In this document: positions 8,206 through 17,232 of the stretch, one piece after another
Position numbering within the stretch: position 1 is the first letter of the stretch
How the letters are laid out: the number at the start of each line of letters is the position of its first letter
Origin: Bacteroidales bacterium WCE2008
GTDB taxonomy: Bacteria; Bacteroidota; Bacteroidia; Bacteroidales; UBA932
Reading direction: 5' to 3'
NCBI GenBank assembly: GCA_900167925.1
Contig: FUZM01000001.1
Location: forward strand, 62,001 to 126,000
Length of the DNA stretch: 64,000 nucleotides
Translations under genes and position numbers: made by a program
Notes under the pieces: model-generated
Told to the model about the DNA's origin: nothing
What the model saw: only the letters and a program-made list of their open reading frames with translations
Databases searched by the model: none

Positions 8206-9661
8206 AGTATATTCTCCTTTTATATGTTTCATTATCATCATATCCTGCATATATGTAAGTCGATTTATAACTCCAATCATCATAAACCCCATAATACACG
8301 TCGTCTCCGCTTCCATTTTCACCCCAGTTCATAAGGAAAGACAAAACCTCGACATCATCTGTGCCGACAAACGTTTGTATATCGTACTCACCGGTAAAAT
8401 CATACTTTGCTTTTGCCGACGCAAAGGAATCATATGTTTCATCAAAGGATGTCCAATTATCTGTATACTCACAATAACGCATCATAGTATAACGAGCCCT
8501 TTGGACAAACAAACCATCAATCAGCCAAGCATGTGCAGACATCCCTTCATGTTTAGAATCATAAAAGCATCCGCTTATCAATACTGGCTTCCCATTATAC
8601 AATTGCTGTTGAATTATACTTACATTATAATTGGCTTTTTTACAACTGATGTCATATATCTCTGACAGTATCTGTGCTGTTGGAGACATTGAGCATCCGC
8701 TACCTCCCGCGTTACTCGTCTCTGCGCTGTATTTCATACCATATCTATTTCCCACGTCCATCATGAAATCCGTTACATATTGCATAGCTTCTCTATTATC
8801 TATATAAGGATCTTTCAGCATATCATCCCAGCGATTCGAATCAGTCACCAGATCAGACCTAAAGAATCCGATATCCGATGTCCGTGAGACGATACTATCA
8901 GCCCAACTAACATCATGATATAAGGCGTTAGGTTTTCCGATATAATAATGAAGATAATACAATAGTTGTGAGACGGCGACTGCGACACACCCTATGGTAC
9001 ATCTATCAACCGTTTCAGGCATTAGCGGTAATTTTTTTAACGTTGTCATATCTTTAGGTGCTGTCATATTCCACGGTTCTTTTTGTCCCCACTTTGTCTG
9101 AATTAGATGAGGAACTTCTGTTTCCCATGTAGTTTTCTGATTGATCGGGAACTCCCTGATTACCCATTTCTTATAGGCAGCCTTTGTCTGTGGGACCTTA
9201 TTCATTGATACCGGGGCTATCATGTCCCACATCCGGACGCTTTTATTGTCAATCTCTGGACCATCTTCCTTGAGAGCAAGAATATTTTCCGCATTGGAAC
9301 GGATCCAGGATACGTATCCCTGTTCATCGTTCATATCAAGTCTTCCCGTAGGGCTTTCGGCGATTACCGGGCCGACTCGCCTGTCTCCCGATAGGACTAC
9401 CCATCCATCTGAAAAATTGTAAACATACAAAAGAGTATCAGCACCCTCAACATAAGAGGTCATCTCATACGTCTTATCAGGATTATGTAGTTTCACATAA
9501 CGCTCGGCATCATGCATTGTTACGTCGTAACGGCTCCATTCCCTAACCGAAGCGGCTGAATCATCATGCAGGAAAATGACATTGCCTATCGGATCCTTCT
9601 CACATGATGAAACCGAGAAGCAAATTAGTGCTACAAATAAATATACGCTGTTTTGTTTCAT
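8192..9661 (-). CDS. C10-family (streptopain-like) cysteine protease
   Basis: This 489-residue preproprotease has a lipoprotein signal (CFSVSSC, Cys20) and an N-terminal propeptide/inhibitor-type domain (YNFSDGWVVLSGDRRVGPVI). The catalytic domain has the nucleophile in TIGCVAVAVSQLLYY (Cys225), the catalytic His in SAHAWLIDGLF (His377) and the conserved Trp in MNWGENGSGDDVYY (Trp446), in the C10 order. C10 enzymes such as SpeB, interpain and the Bacteroides fragilis Bfp proteases are secreted, activated by propeptide removal, and cleave host or dietary proteins. Here it lies in an operon with three related lipoproteins and a TonB receptor, which suggests surface digestion coupled to uptake. 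The 5' end follows the preceding lipoprotein stop by 26 nt. Confidence 0.9.
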   Translation of the reverse strand: MKQNSVYLFVALICFSVSSCEKDPIGNVIFLHDDSAASVREWSRYDVTMHDAERYVKLHNPDKTYEMTSYVEGADTLLYVYNFSDGWVVLSGDRRVGPVIAESPTGRLDMNDEQGYVSWIRSNAENILALKEDGPEIDNKSVRMWDMIAPVSMNKVPQTKAAYKKWVIREFPINQKTTWETEVPHLIQTKWGQKEPWNMTAPKDMTTLKKLPLMPETVDRCTIGCVAVAVSQLLYYLHYYIGKPNALYHDVSWADSIVSRTSDIGFFRSDLVTDSNRWDDMLKDPYIDNREAMQYVTDFMMDVGNRYGMKYSAETSNAGGSGCSMSPTAQILSEIYDISCKKANYNVSIIQQQLYNGKPVLISGCFYDSKHEGMSAHAWLIDGLFVQRARYTMMRYCEYTDNWTSFDETYDSFASAKAKYDFTGEYDIQTFVGTDDVEVLSFLMNWGENGSGDDVYYGVYDDWSYKSTYIYAGYDDNETYKRRIYYDFK

Positions 9662-9687
9662 TAGTATGTGGTATTAATACGCAACCG

Positions 9688-10476
9688 TTATTCTGTAAGT
9701 TTAACATGGACAGTGTCGGAGAGGGTCTTGCCGTTACTGAGGGTCATTTCAACCGTGAGGTCAGTCTCCACCGGCAGCTCCGGCGGAAGTTCGGAAAACT
9801 TTAGTAGAGAATATGGGAGAACCATAGGCTCATACGAAAGATATTCCGAAATAGTCATACCTTCTAAAACAGGTCCAATTAATTCTTTATCCCAAGTGAA
9901 GATGAACACTTCATTCCCGGGATCTTCAATAGAATCAAAAACCAGTTTATCCGTAATATCACAGTTATTACCACGATTAAATAATGAAAAAGAAGATGTA
10001 ATTCTTAGGGATTGGCACTTATCTGTCCTGTATTCAATTACATTTGCCAGATGCCCCATTCCAGAATCCGCACTATCATTCCAGGTCCCCCAAATTATGA
10101 TCTGATCTTTGCCATTAAATCTCATTTCCATCCATCTTTTTATCTGCTCTTCCATGATAGGATCTCCAGGAATACGATATTTTTTCTTATAAAGGTCTTC
10201 ACGTCGCCTCCGGTCCACTTGTTCTATATCGCACCCGACGCCGATATAAAGAATAAAAGAGCCCGTATTTACCTCTGAACCATCGGTTGGAGAATACCTG
10301 CCATATTCATCTTTTGAGTAGGAGAATAAATCAATGACAGAACTTGTCCTATTGCAAAGAAGAGTTCGTCCCAAAGTACTATCCATACTATTTGTTTCCT
10401 CTTTATTATTCCCACAAGACACAACAAAGACAAGAGACAAAAAGACCAAGATATATTTATTCCTGATTCTCATCAT
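9688..10476 (-). CDS. Lipoprotein of a three-member local family (copy B)
   Basis: This 262-residue lipoprotein has the signal ILVFLSLVFVVSC. It shares the LLCNR motif after the signal, the EEQIKRWMEMR helix, the SLFNRGNNCDITDKLVF block and the repeated C-terminus with its two paralogues. The N-terminal half is otherwise quite divergent. It starts 8 nt after the upstream copy stops and precedes the C10 protease gene, so it is co-transcribed with both. Function unknown; see the operon-level finding. Confidence 0.7.
   Translation of the reverse strand: MMRIRNKYILVFLSLVFVVSCGNNKEETNSMDSTLGRTLLCNRTSSVIDLFSYSKDEYGRYSPTDGSEVNTGSFILYIGVGCDIEQVDRRRREDLYKKKYRIPGDPIMEEQIKRWMEMRFNGKDQIIIWGTWNDSADSGMGHLANVIEYRTDKCQSLRITSSFSLFNRGNNCDITDKLVFDSIEDPGNEVFIFTWDKELIGPVLEGMTISEYLSYEPMVLPYSLLKFSELPPELPVETDLTVEMTLSNGKTLSDTVHVKLTE
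9695..9798 (-). repeat. 104-nt coding repeat, copy B
   Basis: Second copy of the near-identical 3'-terminal block shared by the three lipoprotein genes. Confidence 0.8.
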
Positions 10477-10484
10477 TTTCTCAA

Positions 10485-11231
10485 TCAGTCGGTTAGTTTA
10501 ACATGGACAGTGTCGGAGAGGGTCTTACCGTTACTGAGGGTCATTTCAACCGTGAGGTCCGTCTCCACCGGCAGCTCCGGCGGGAGTTCGGAAAAAGCAA
10601 GTCGTATAATAGGAAGAACTATCGGTTCATACGTAAGATAATCGGTAAATGGCATGCCATCTTCAATTATGCCTTTAAGTTCTTTGTCTGAAGTAAAAAT
10701 GAATCGATTAAAATCTTTAGTTACATCATCATAAAAAATAAATGAAAACATATCTACAAGATTACTTCCCGCATCCCTTCCGAACAACAATGAATTAGCG
10801 GAAATCGTCATGTCTTTCAGACAATCACTTCTATACTCATAATTGAGATATAAAAAAGCGACGTCGACTCTCTCAATGTGGCCCCACCGAATCTGCCCCT
10901 CAGGATAAGACATCTCATACCACCTGCGGATTTGCTCCTCTATAATAGAGTCACCTTTCTTTATCAATGCTTCATCCATCCAACTTTTTTCCATAAATAT
11001 CGGATCGCATAAACGCTCATCACTTGTTGTTTGGATCTCCAGGAATGAAACATCATCATATTCACGTAATGATGTTTTCATATAATTGCACTCCCTGTTA
11101 CACAGCACCATCATAGGATTATCCACTTCAGGACAAACCACCTCACCTTTCTTGGAAGAACAGGAAAGCGCCAGCCCGGAAGAGACTAGCAGGGGCAAAA
11201 GATATTTGAAACGTTTTAACAGCAGTTTCAT
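10485..11231 (-). CDS. Lipoprotein of a three-member local family (copy A), first gene of the operon
   Basis: This 248-residue lipoprotein has the signal YLLPLLVSSGLALSC. It carries the family signatures CNRECNY, EEQIRRWYEMSY, YEYRSDCLKDMTI..LLFGRDAGSN and the common C-terminus. It is the first gene of the minus-strand protease operon, preceded by a -7 box. Copies A and C keep the N-terminal CNRECNY motif intact while copy B has CNRTSSV, so A and C may be closest in function. Confidence 0.7.
   Translation of the reverse strand: MKLLLKRFKYLLPLLVSSGLALSCSSKKGEVVCPEVDNPMMVLCNRECNYMKTSLREYDDVSFLEIQTTSDERLCDPIFMEKSWMDEALIKKGDSIIEEQIRRWYEMSYPEGQIRWGHIERVDVAFLYLNYEYRSDCLKDMTISANSLLFGRDAGSNLVDMFSFIFYDDVTKDFNRFIFTSDKELKGIIEDGMPFTDYLTYEPIVLPIIRLAFSELPPELPVETDLTVEMTLSNGKTLSDTVHVKLTD
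10492..10595 (-). repeat. 104-nt coding repeat, copy A
   Basis: Third copy of the block; very close to copy B and slightly more different from copy C. Confidence 0.8.
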
Positions 11232-11260
11232 ACAAGGGCTAATTATTTAGTTGATAGTGG

Positions 11261-11268
11261 CAAAGGTA
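11261..11268 (-). promoter_or_regulatory. -7 box (TACCTTTG) of the protease/TonB operon
   Basis: Minus-strand TACCTTTG 29 nt upstream of the first lipoprotein ATG at 11231. No clear TTG was seen at the -33 position. Confidence 0.55.
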
Positions 11269-11335
11269 TCCATTATAGATTGGACACCCTTTAACTATTG
11301 TTTCTATTTCTTTTAATTTTTTGTCAGGAAAAGAG

Positions 11336-12139
11336 TTATGACTGGAAACGGAGGGTGAGGGCGATGAAGTCCTCGACGGAAAGGCGCTCCGGACGGAGGT
11401 CGAAGACCGGGTCGGAGAGAAAAGCAGCGAGAGCCTGGTCGTCAAGACCGCGACGCGCAGCCATGTCCCTTGCAATCTGTTTAATAGAATTACGCAGAGT
11501 CTTGCGCCGCTGGCCGAAGGAGGCCTTCACAATCGACTTGAAGAGAGCCTCGTCGCAACCAAGATCGGTACGCGAATTCCTGCGGAGGCGTATGACCGCA
11601 GACTGCACCTTAGGCGGCGGAGCAAATGCTCCGGAACCGACAGAGAAAAGATATTCGATATCGTACCACGCCTGTAGCATTACCGAGAGAATACCGTAAG
11701 TCTTCGTACCGGGCTTCTCGGCAATACGCTCCGCAACCTCCTTCTGAATCATGCAGACAACCTCAGGGACAGCCTCCCTGTTGTCCAGGATCTTGAAGAA
11801 AATCTGCGAAGAGATATTGTACGGAAAATTGCCGATCACCCTGAATTCCCCCTTGAATATCTTCGAGAGATTCATCTTCAGGAAATCGTCCTGGACAAGG
11901 CGTCCTTGCATCCCCGGGAAATGAGCCATCAGATACTCCACGGACTCTCCGTCGATCTCCACAAGACGGAGATCCAGATCCTCGCGGGCAAGCAGATACT
12001 GAGTCAGCACTCCCATTCCGGGACCGATTTCGAGGACATCCCGGACCCCGCCGGCGCCAAGAGCGTCGACGATAGCTTTCGCTATGTTCTGATCAGTCAG
12101 AAAATGCTGACCTAAAGCCTTTTTTGCGCGTACTTCCAT
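11336..12139 (-). CDS. rsmA: 16S rRNA (adenine(1518)/(1519)-N6)-dimethyltransferase
   Basis: This 267-residue KsgA/RsmA homologue dimethylates two adjacent adenines in the 3'-terminal hairpin of 16S rRNA during small-subunit assembly. Visible signatures are the N-terminal KKALGQHFLTDQN, SAM-binding motif I EIGPGMGVLTQYL (37-49), the acidic LVEIDGES and catalytic motif IV NFPYNIS (104-110). Length is normal for the family. The promoter-like GATATTTG ends 4 nt before the ATG, so the mRNA may be leaderless. It is divergent from the DMT transporter gene across 36-42 bp. Confidence 0.95.
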   Translation of the reverse strand: MEVRAKKALGQHFLTDQNIAKAIVDALGAGGVRDVLEIGPGMGVLTQYLLAREDLDLRLVEIDGESVEYLMAHFPGMQGRLVQDDFLKMNLSKIFKGEFRVIGNFPYNISSQIFFKILDNREAVPEVVCMIQKEVAERIAEKPGTKTYGILSVMLQAWYDIEYLFSVGSGAFAPPPKVQSAVIRLRRNSRTDLGCDEALFKSIVKASFGQRRKTLRNSIKQIARDMAARRGLDDQALAAFLSDPVFDLRPERLSVEDFIALTLRFQS

Positions 12140-12143
12140 ACTG

Positions 12144-12151
12144 CAAATATC
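12144..12151 (-). promoter_or_regulatory. -7-like box (GATATTTG) abutting rsmA
   Basis: Seven of eight positions match TAnnTTTG on the minus strand. The box ends 4 nt from the rsmA ATG, implying a leader of almost zero length. Confidence 0.4.
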
Positions 12152-12162
12152 GGAATAATTTT

Positions 12163-12170
12163 TAACTTTG
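12163..12170 (+). promoter_or_regulatory. -7 box (TAACTTTG) abutting the DMT transporter
   Basis: Perfect TAnnTTTG match that ends 5 nt before a GTG and 11 nt before the ATG of the transporter gene. Confidence 0.55.
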
Positions 12171-12181
12171 CGGTCGTGAAA

Positions 12182-13120
12182 ATGGAAAACAACGGCAAAG
12201 GCATCCTCGAAGGCAATCTGGCCTGCCTGACTGCCTATCTGATCTTCGGATTCAACATAATCTGTTGCAAGAACATAGCAAACAACGGACTGATCTCGCC
12301 GATGGCCCTGTATCTTCTTAGAGCCCTCGGAGCCCTCACCCTCTTCGTCCTTTCCGGACTGGTCTTCCGCAAGAGCTTCCGCGTCGAGACCTCCGATATC
12401 TGGAAAATAGCCGTAGCCTCCTTCCTGGGCATGTTCCTGACCCAGTTTTCCTTCCTTAAGGCAATAACCATGACCACGGCAATCGACGCCTCCATCATGA
12501 GCGTCCTCAGCCCGGTCATGACAATGGTCATAGCGGCAATCGCCATCAAAGACAGGATTTCAGCCCATGGAGTCGCCGGCCTGGCCCTCAGCATAGCCGG
12601 AGTGCTCATGCTGATTCTCAACACCCGCACCGTCGGAGGCGGCGCCGACCACACCACAATCGGCGGCATAGCCCTTATGCTGGTCAACACCCTCAGTTTC
12701 GCCCTCTACGTCGGCATCTTCAAACCCCTGATCCAGAAATACAGCGTCATCACTTTCATGACCTGGATGTTCATGTTCTCGAGCGCCTACGCCCTCCCCT
12801 TCGGATTCAAAGAACTGATTTCGGTCCCATATTCCGCCATCCCGTCAGGCATCATCCTGCAGACCGCCTACGTCATCATCGGGGCGACCTTTGTCTCCTA
12901 CTTCCTGATTCCGTTCGGACAGAAGAAGCTCCGGCCCTACATCGTATGCATGTACAGCTACGTCCAGCCTGTAGTCGCAATGGTCATAAGCCTGGCGATC
13001 GGACTCGATACGATGAACTGGCAGAAAGGTCTGGCTACAGTTCTGGTCTTCCTCGGAGTCACAATAGTGAATTTTTCGCCGAGACAGTTCATACCTAAGA
13101 CAAAGAAGGCGGTATCTTAG
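12182..13120 (+). CDS. EamA/DMT-family inner-membrane transporter
   Basis: This hydrophobic protein of about 312 residues has around ten membrane segments in two repeated halves, as in EamA (drug/metabolite) transporters. The first half begins NLACLTAYLIFGFNIICCKN and the second begins IGGIALMLVNTLSFALYVG. Such proteins export amino acids, metabolites or drugs; the substrate cannot be read from sequence. A GTG at 12176 would add two residues. I chose the ATG at 12182 because the -7 box leaves almost no room for a 5' leader. It is followed closely by the proline genes, which have their own -7 box. Confidence 0.85.
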   Translation: MENNGKGILEGNLACLTAYLIFGFNIICCKNIANNGLISPMALYLLRALGALTLFVLSGLVFRKSFRVETSDIWKIAVASFLGMFLTQFSFLKAITMTTAIDASIMSVLSPVMTMVIAAIAIKDRISAHGVAGLALSIAGVLMLILNTRTVGGGADHTTIGGIALMLVNTLSFALYVGIFKPLIQKYSVITFMTWMFMFSSAYALPFGFKELISVPYSAIPSGIILQTAYVIIGATFVSYFLIPFGQKKLRPYIVCMYSYVQPVVAMVISLAIGLDTMNWQKGLATVLVFLGVTIVNFSPRQFIPKTKKAVS

Positions 13121-13130
13121 TGATTTTTAT

Positions 13131-13138
13131 TATATTTG
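13131..13138 (+). promoter_or_regulatory. -7 box (TATATTTG) of the proCBA operon
   Basis: Perfect -7 consensus 24 nt upstream of the proC ATG; no clear -33 TTG. Confidence 0.55.
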
Positions 13139-13162
13139 CTAGTCAGTAACATCCGTAGCAAT

Positions 13163-13945
13163 ATGAAATATGCCATCATAGGAGCCGGCGCAATGGGTGG
13201 TGCCATCGCCGAAGGGCTCCTGAAAAGCGGAGCATGCGCTCCAGGGGAAATGACCGTATCCAACCCGTCAGCCGGCAAACTCGAGAAGTTCGCCGCGATG
13301 GGCGCCAACGTGACTTCAGACAACGTCAAGGCAGCCTCCGGCGCCGCCTCCGTCGTCGTCGCCGTGAAACCCTGGCTGGTAGAACAGGTCCTCGGAGAGA
13401 TAGCCCCGGCGCTGGACGCCTCCTGCGAGAGCGTCCTCGTATGTGCCGCAGGCGTAAGCGGAGCCTCGATCCGGGCAGCCCTCGGAGATAAGAAATCCCT
13501 CAGAATTTTCATAATAATGCCGAACACCGCGATCTCGATCGGAGCCTCGATGACCTTTATCGTGCCGGTCGTCTCCGACGCGAAGTCGGCGGAGCAGGTA
13601 CGGACAGTCTTCGCTGCCATGGGCGATGCCATGGTCATAACTGAAAAACAGCTCCCTGCCGCGACGGCGCTCGCATCCTGCGGGATAGCCTACGCGATGA
13701 GATATGTGCGCGCAGCCTCCGAAGGCGGAGTCGAGCTCGGATTCAAGGCTGACCTTGCCGAGAAGATCGTGCTCCAGACTATGCGCGGCGCAGTCGATCT
13801 GCTGAAGGCTTCGGGCAACCATCCGGAGGCCGAGATTGACAAGGTGACGACCCCTGGAGGACTGACTATAAAGGGCCTCAACGCCATGGAGGAGGCCGGA
13901 TTTACCAATTCAGTGATCCGCGGACTTAAAGCATCGGTCAAATGA
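13163..13945 (+). CDS. proC: Pyrroline-5-carboxylate reductase
   Basis: This 260-residue enzyme reduces 1-pyrroline-5-carboxylate to proline with NAD(P)H, the last step of proline synthesis. It begins with the dinucleotide-binding IIGAGAMGGAIAEGL and has the NTAISIGASMTFIV motif after the Rossmann domain and the C-terminal signature TTPGGLTIKGLNAMEE. The frame is open from 13136, but the ATG at 13163 gives the usual N-terminus. The stop overlaps the proB start as ATGA, so the genes are translationally coupled. Confidence 0.95.
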   Translation: MKYAIIGAGAMGGAIAEGLLKSGACAPGEMTVSNPSAGKLEKFAAMGANVTSDNVKAASGAASVVVAVKPWLVEQVLGEIAPALDASCESVLVCAAGVSGASIRAALGDKKSLRIFIIMPNTAISIGASMTFIVPVVSDAKSAEQVRTVFAAMGDAMVITEKQLPAATALASCGIAYAMRYVRAASEGGVELGFKADLAEKIVLQTMRGAVDLLKASGNHPEAEIDKVTTPGGLTIKGLNAMEEAGFTNSVIRGLKASVK

Positions 13946-15012
13946 GCAGAATCGTAATTAAAGTAGGAAGTAACGTGCTGACGCGCAGCGACGGCCGTCT
14001 CGACTCCACCAGGATGTCGGCGATCGTCGACCAGATTGCCGCCCTCCGCGAGAAAGGCTATCAGGTCATCCTGGTTTCCAGCGGCGCGGTTGCCAGCGGA
14101 AAAGACGAACTCAAGACGGAAAAGGCCCTCGACAGCGTAGCCCGCCGCCAGCTTTTCTCCTCCGTCGGCCAGGTCCGCCTGATGAACCGCTACTACAACC
14201 TCTTCCGCGAGTACGGCATACATATCGGCCAGGTACTGACCATGAAGGAGAACTTCTCGTCCCGCACCCAATACCTCAACCAGCGCGGCTGCATGGAGGT
14301 CATGCTCGACAACGGAGTCCTTCCGATAGTCAACGAAAACGACACCGCCAGCCTGACGGAGCTTATGTTTACCGACAACGACGAGCTCTCCGGGCTCATA
14401 GCATCGATGATGGACGCGACGACGCTGATCATCCTCAGCAACATCGACGGCATCTACAACGGCTCTCCGAAAGACCCGGCTTCAACCGTCATCCCGGAGA
14501 TAGGCGAGAACGACGATCTGGGTTCATTCATCACCGCAGAGAAGAGCGGCTTCGGGCGCGGGGGCATGATCACGAAATGCCGGATTGCCCGCAAGGTCGC
14601 CTCTGAGGGCATCAGGGTCATCATCGCCAATGGCCGGAAGGACAACATACTGCTCGACCTGCTGCTGCATCCGGACTCGACTGTCCATACCGAATTCACT
14701 CCTTCCGAAGAGAAGGTCTCGACCATAAAGAAATGGATCGCCCACAGCGACAGCTTCTCCAAGGGCGTCATCACCCTCAACGACAAGGCAGTCCGCGCAG
14801 TCCGCGGCGAGAAGGCCGTCAGCATCCTCCCGGTCGGGGTCACCGCCGTCGAGGGCGACTTCGAGGAGGGGGACATAGTTACGATTGCAGACGCTGCCGG
14901 GAAGGCCATCGGAGTCGGCAGAGTCGCCTACGGCAGCGATGAGGCCAGGGCCGGGATCGGGGTCCATGACATGAAACCAATAGTCCATTACGATTACTTA
15001 TATCTCGAATAA
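13942..15012 (+). CDS. proB: Glutamate 5-kinase
   Basis: This 356-residue enzyme phosphorylates glutamate in the first, usually feedback-inhibited, step of proline synthesis. The N-terminal amino-acid-kinase domain ([57 protein letters not shown]) is followed by a C-terminal PUA domain from about residue 270 ([14 protein letters not shown] to the end). It lies between proC and proA with overlaps at both ends. Confidence 0.95.
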   Translation: MSRIVIKVGSNVLTRSDGRLDSTRMSAIVDQIAALREKGYQVILVSSGAVASGKDELKTEKALDSVARRQLFSSVGQVRLMNRYYNLFREYGIHIGQVLTMKENFSSRTQYLNQRGCMEVMLDNGVLPIVNENDTASLTELMFTDNDELSGLIASMMDATTLIILSNIDGIYNGSPKDPASTVIPEIGENDDLGSFITAEKSGFGRGGMITKCRIARKVASEGIRVIIANGRKDNILLDLLLHPDSTVHTEFTPSEEKVSTIKKWIAHSDSFSKGVITLNDKAVRAVRGEKAVSILPVGVTAVEGDFEEGDIVTIADAAGKAIGVGRVAYGSDEARAGIGVHDMKPIVHYDYLYLE

Positions 15013-16250
15013 TGCTTACAGAAACATTCGCCAAGGTAAAGGCGGCATCCAGAGAGCTTCAGACAGTTCCGGACGAAAAGAGAAGCGAGATACTGAAGGC
15101 TGTAGCCGACAGGCTCGTCAAAGAACAGGAAACCATACTCAGGGCAAATGCGGAGGACCTCTCCCGCATGGACCCGGCAAACCCTCTTTACGACCGCCTG
15201 AAACTCACCCCCGTCAGGATCGAAGGCATCGCGTCTGACATGAGACATGTGGCCGACCTGCCGTCACCTCTGGGAATGATCCTGGAAGACCGGACTCTGG
15301 AAAACGGGCTGAGACTTCGCAAGATCAGCGTTCCGTTCGGAGTCATCGGAGTGGTTTTCGAGGCAAGGCCTAACGTCACTGCGGATGTATTCTCGCTCTG
15401 CTTCAAGAGCGGCAACGCCTGCGTGCTCAAGGGCGGAAGGGACGCCGAGGATTCCAACAAGGCTATACTGAAGGTCATCAGCGGAGTCCTCTCCGAGTTC
15501 AATATCGATCCGGCAGTAGCTGAACTGCTGCCTTCCACCCATGAGGCTACCGGAGAGATGCTGGAGGCTGTGGGCTATATCGACGTCTGCATCCCGCGTG
15601 GAGGGCGCAGGCTCATCGACTTCGTAAGGAATACCGCGAAGATTCCGGTGATCGAGACCGGAGCCGGAGTGGTAAACACATATTTCGACGCTGACGGAGA
15701 CCTAGCCATGGGGACCGCCATCGTCTGCAACGCCAAGACCCGCAGGGTCAGCGTCTGCAACGCGCTCGACTGTCTTATCGTGCATTCGTCAAGGCTTTCC
15801 GACCTCGGGAAGCTCTGCGCTCCGCTTGCGGAGAAGAATGTGCTGATCTATGCCGACGACAGGGCCTACAAGGCTCTGGAAGGCAGCTACCCTAAGCTGG
15901 AGCATGCCATCGAAGAGAGCTTCGGTACCGAATTCATGGATTATAAGATGGCCCTGAAGACGGTCGATTCCCTCGACGGAGCTCTGGAGCATATACGTCT
16001 CCATGGTTCAGGCCACAGCGAGTGCATCATTACAGAGAACACAACTAACGCACAAAGATTTCAGGCGGAGGTTGACGCCGCCTGTGTATATGTAAATGCC
16101 CCGACAAGTTTTACGGACGGAGCGCAGTTCGGGCTTGGTGCCGAGATCGGCATCAGCACGCAGAAACTCGGGCCGAGAGGTCCGATGGCTTTGCGGGAAA
16201 TGACTACGTACAAGTGGCTTATCGACGGGCGAGGTCAGACGAGACCTTAA
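15012..16250 (+). CDS. proA: Gamma-glutamyl phosphate reductase
   Basis: This 412-residue enzyme reduces gamma-glutamyl phosphate to glutamate semialdehyde, which cyclises to pyrroline-5-carboxylate. The aldehyde-dehydrogenase fold shows [18 protein letters not shown]-type [13 protein letters not shown], the catalytic cysteine in [11 protein letters not shown] (Cys249) and the C-terminal [20 protein letters not shown]. The start codon shares one base with the proB stop (TAATG). With proC and proB it supplies the complete proline pathway from glutamate. Confidence 0.95.
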   Translation: MLTETFAKVKAASRELQTVPDEKRSEILKAVADRLVKEQETILRANAEDLSRMDPANPLYDRLKLTPVRIEGIASDMRHVADLPSPLGMILEDRTLENGLRLRKISVPFGVIGVVFEARPNVTADVFSLCFKSGNACVLKGGRDAEDSNKAILKVISGVLSEFNIDPAVAELLPSTHEATGEMLEAVGYIDVCIPRGGRRLIDFVRNTAKIPVIETGAGVVNTYFDADGDLAMGTAIVCNAKTRRVSVCNALDCLIVHSSRLSDLGKLCAPLAEKNVLIYADDRAYKALEGSYPKLEHAIEESFGTEFMDYKMALKTVDSLDGALEHIRLHGSGHSECIITENTTNAQRFQAEVDAACVYVNAPTSFTDGAQFGLGAEIGISTQKLGPRGPMALREMTTYKWLIDGRGQTRP

Positions 16251-16269
16251 TTGTAAAACACATATTTCA

Positions 16270-17163
16270 ATGAAAAAGATTCTGATCTTTGTGCTGGCGC
16301 TTGCCGGCGCCGTCTCTGCCTATGGGCAGGACATCAAATCGCTAGCCTTCGAGAACGGAGGCACGGGAGAATACAAGGCCGTAATGGTTACTGACGGTTC
16401 TCTTACGACCCACACAATCTTCAAACCGCAAGATCTCTCCGTATTCGACAGCAGCAACCCGCTGCCTGTACTGGTATGGGGCAACGGGGCCTGCACCGAT
16501 TCCCCATGGGAGCATGTCCGCTTTCTCAACGAGATCGCATCCCACGGATTCATAGTAATCGCAATCGGCACCATGCCGGACGAGGCCGGCGCCAGGGTCA
16601 GGGCCGGAATGTCTGCTTCTTCGAAGCTCACTGACGGCATCAACTGGATCATCGCCCAGAACTCCGATCCGGAGAGCCAGTACTTCGGCAAAATCGATGT
16701 CTGGAACATTGCTGTCGCCGGTATGTCATGCGGCGGACTCCAGACTCTCGACGTCGCAAAGGACCCGAGGATCAAGACCATAATGATCTGCAACAGCGGC
16801 CTCTTCAACCAGACCAATGCAGCTACCGCAGTGCCCGGGATGCCGATGCCTGCAAAAGAGCGTCTCGCAGAGATCCATACTCCGGTTATCTATATCCTCG
16901 GAGGCAAGACCGATATCGCTTATGAGAACGGAATGGACGACTTCAAGAGAATCAACCATGTCCCTGTCTTCGCAGCCAACTATCCTGTTGGCCACGGCGG
17001 CACTTACGGCCAGCCATACGGCGGCGAATTCTCCGTAGTTGCTACGGCATGGCTGCAGTGGCAACTCAAGAGCGATGCCGAAGCCGGAAAGCTTTTCAAG
17101 GGCGAGCCATGCGGCCTCAGCTCCCGCGAAGGCTGGACTGCCGAGAAGAAAAATATCCCGTAA
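16270..17163 (+). CDS. Secreted alpha/beta hydrolase
   Basis: This 297-residue protein has a signal peptide (ILIFVLALAGAVSAYGQ) and an alpha/beta-hydrolase domain with a putative catalytic triad: nucleophile Ser153 in AGMSCGGLQ, Asp215 in GGKTDIAYENG and His242 in PVGHGGTYG. The oxyanion region is GNGACTDSPWEHVRFLNEIASHG. Relatives act as esterases or dienelactone-hydrolase-like enzymes on dietary or plant esters; the substrate is not predictable. It lies 19 nt after proA but is probably unrelated to proline synthesis. Confidence 0.75.
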   Translation: MKKILIFVLALAGAVSAYGQDIKSLAFENGGTGEYKAVMVTDGSLTTHTIFKPQDLSVFDSSNPLPVLVWGNGACTDSPWEHVRFLNEIASHGFIVIAIGTMPDEAGARVRAGMSASSKLTDGINWIIAQNSDPESQYFGKIDVWNIAVAGMSCGGLQTLDVAKDPRIKTIMICNSGLFNQTNAATAVPGMPMPAKERLAEIHTPVIYILGGKTDIAYENGMDDFKRINHVPVFAANYPVGHGGTYGQPYGGEFSVVATAWLQWQLKSDAEAGKLFKGEPCGLSSREGWTAEKKNIP

Positions 17164-17232
17164 ATTTCAGGCGGAGGTCTGCAAGGTTTTGGCATTTCTG
17201 TATTCTGGTATATAGAAAAAACAGAATTAGTC

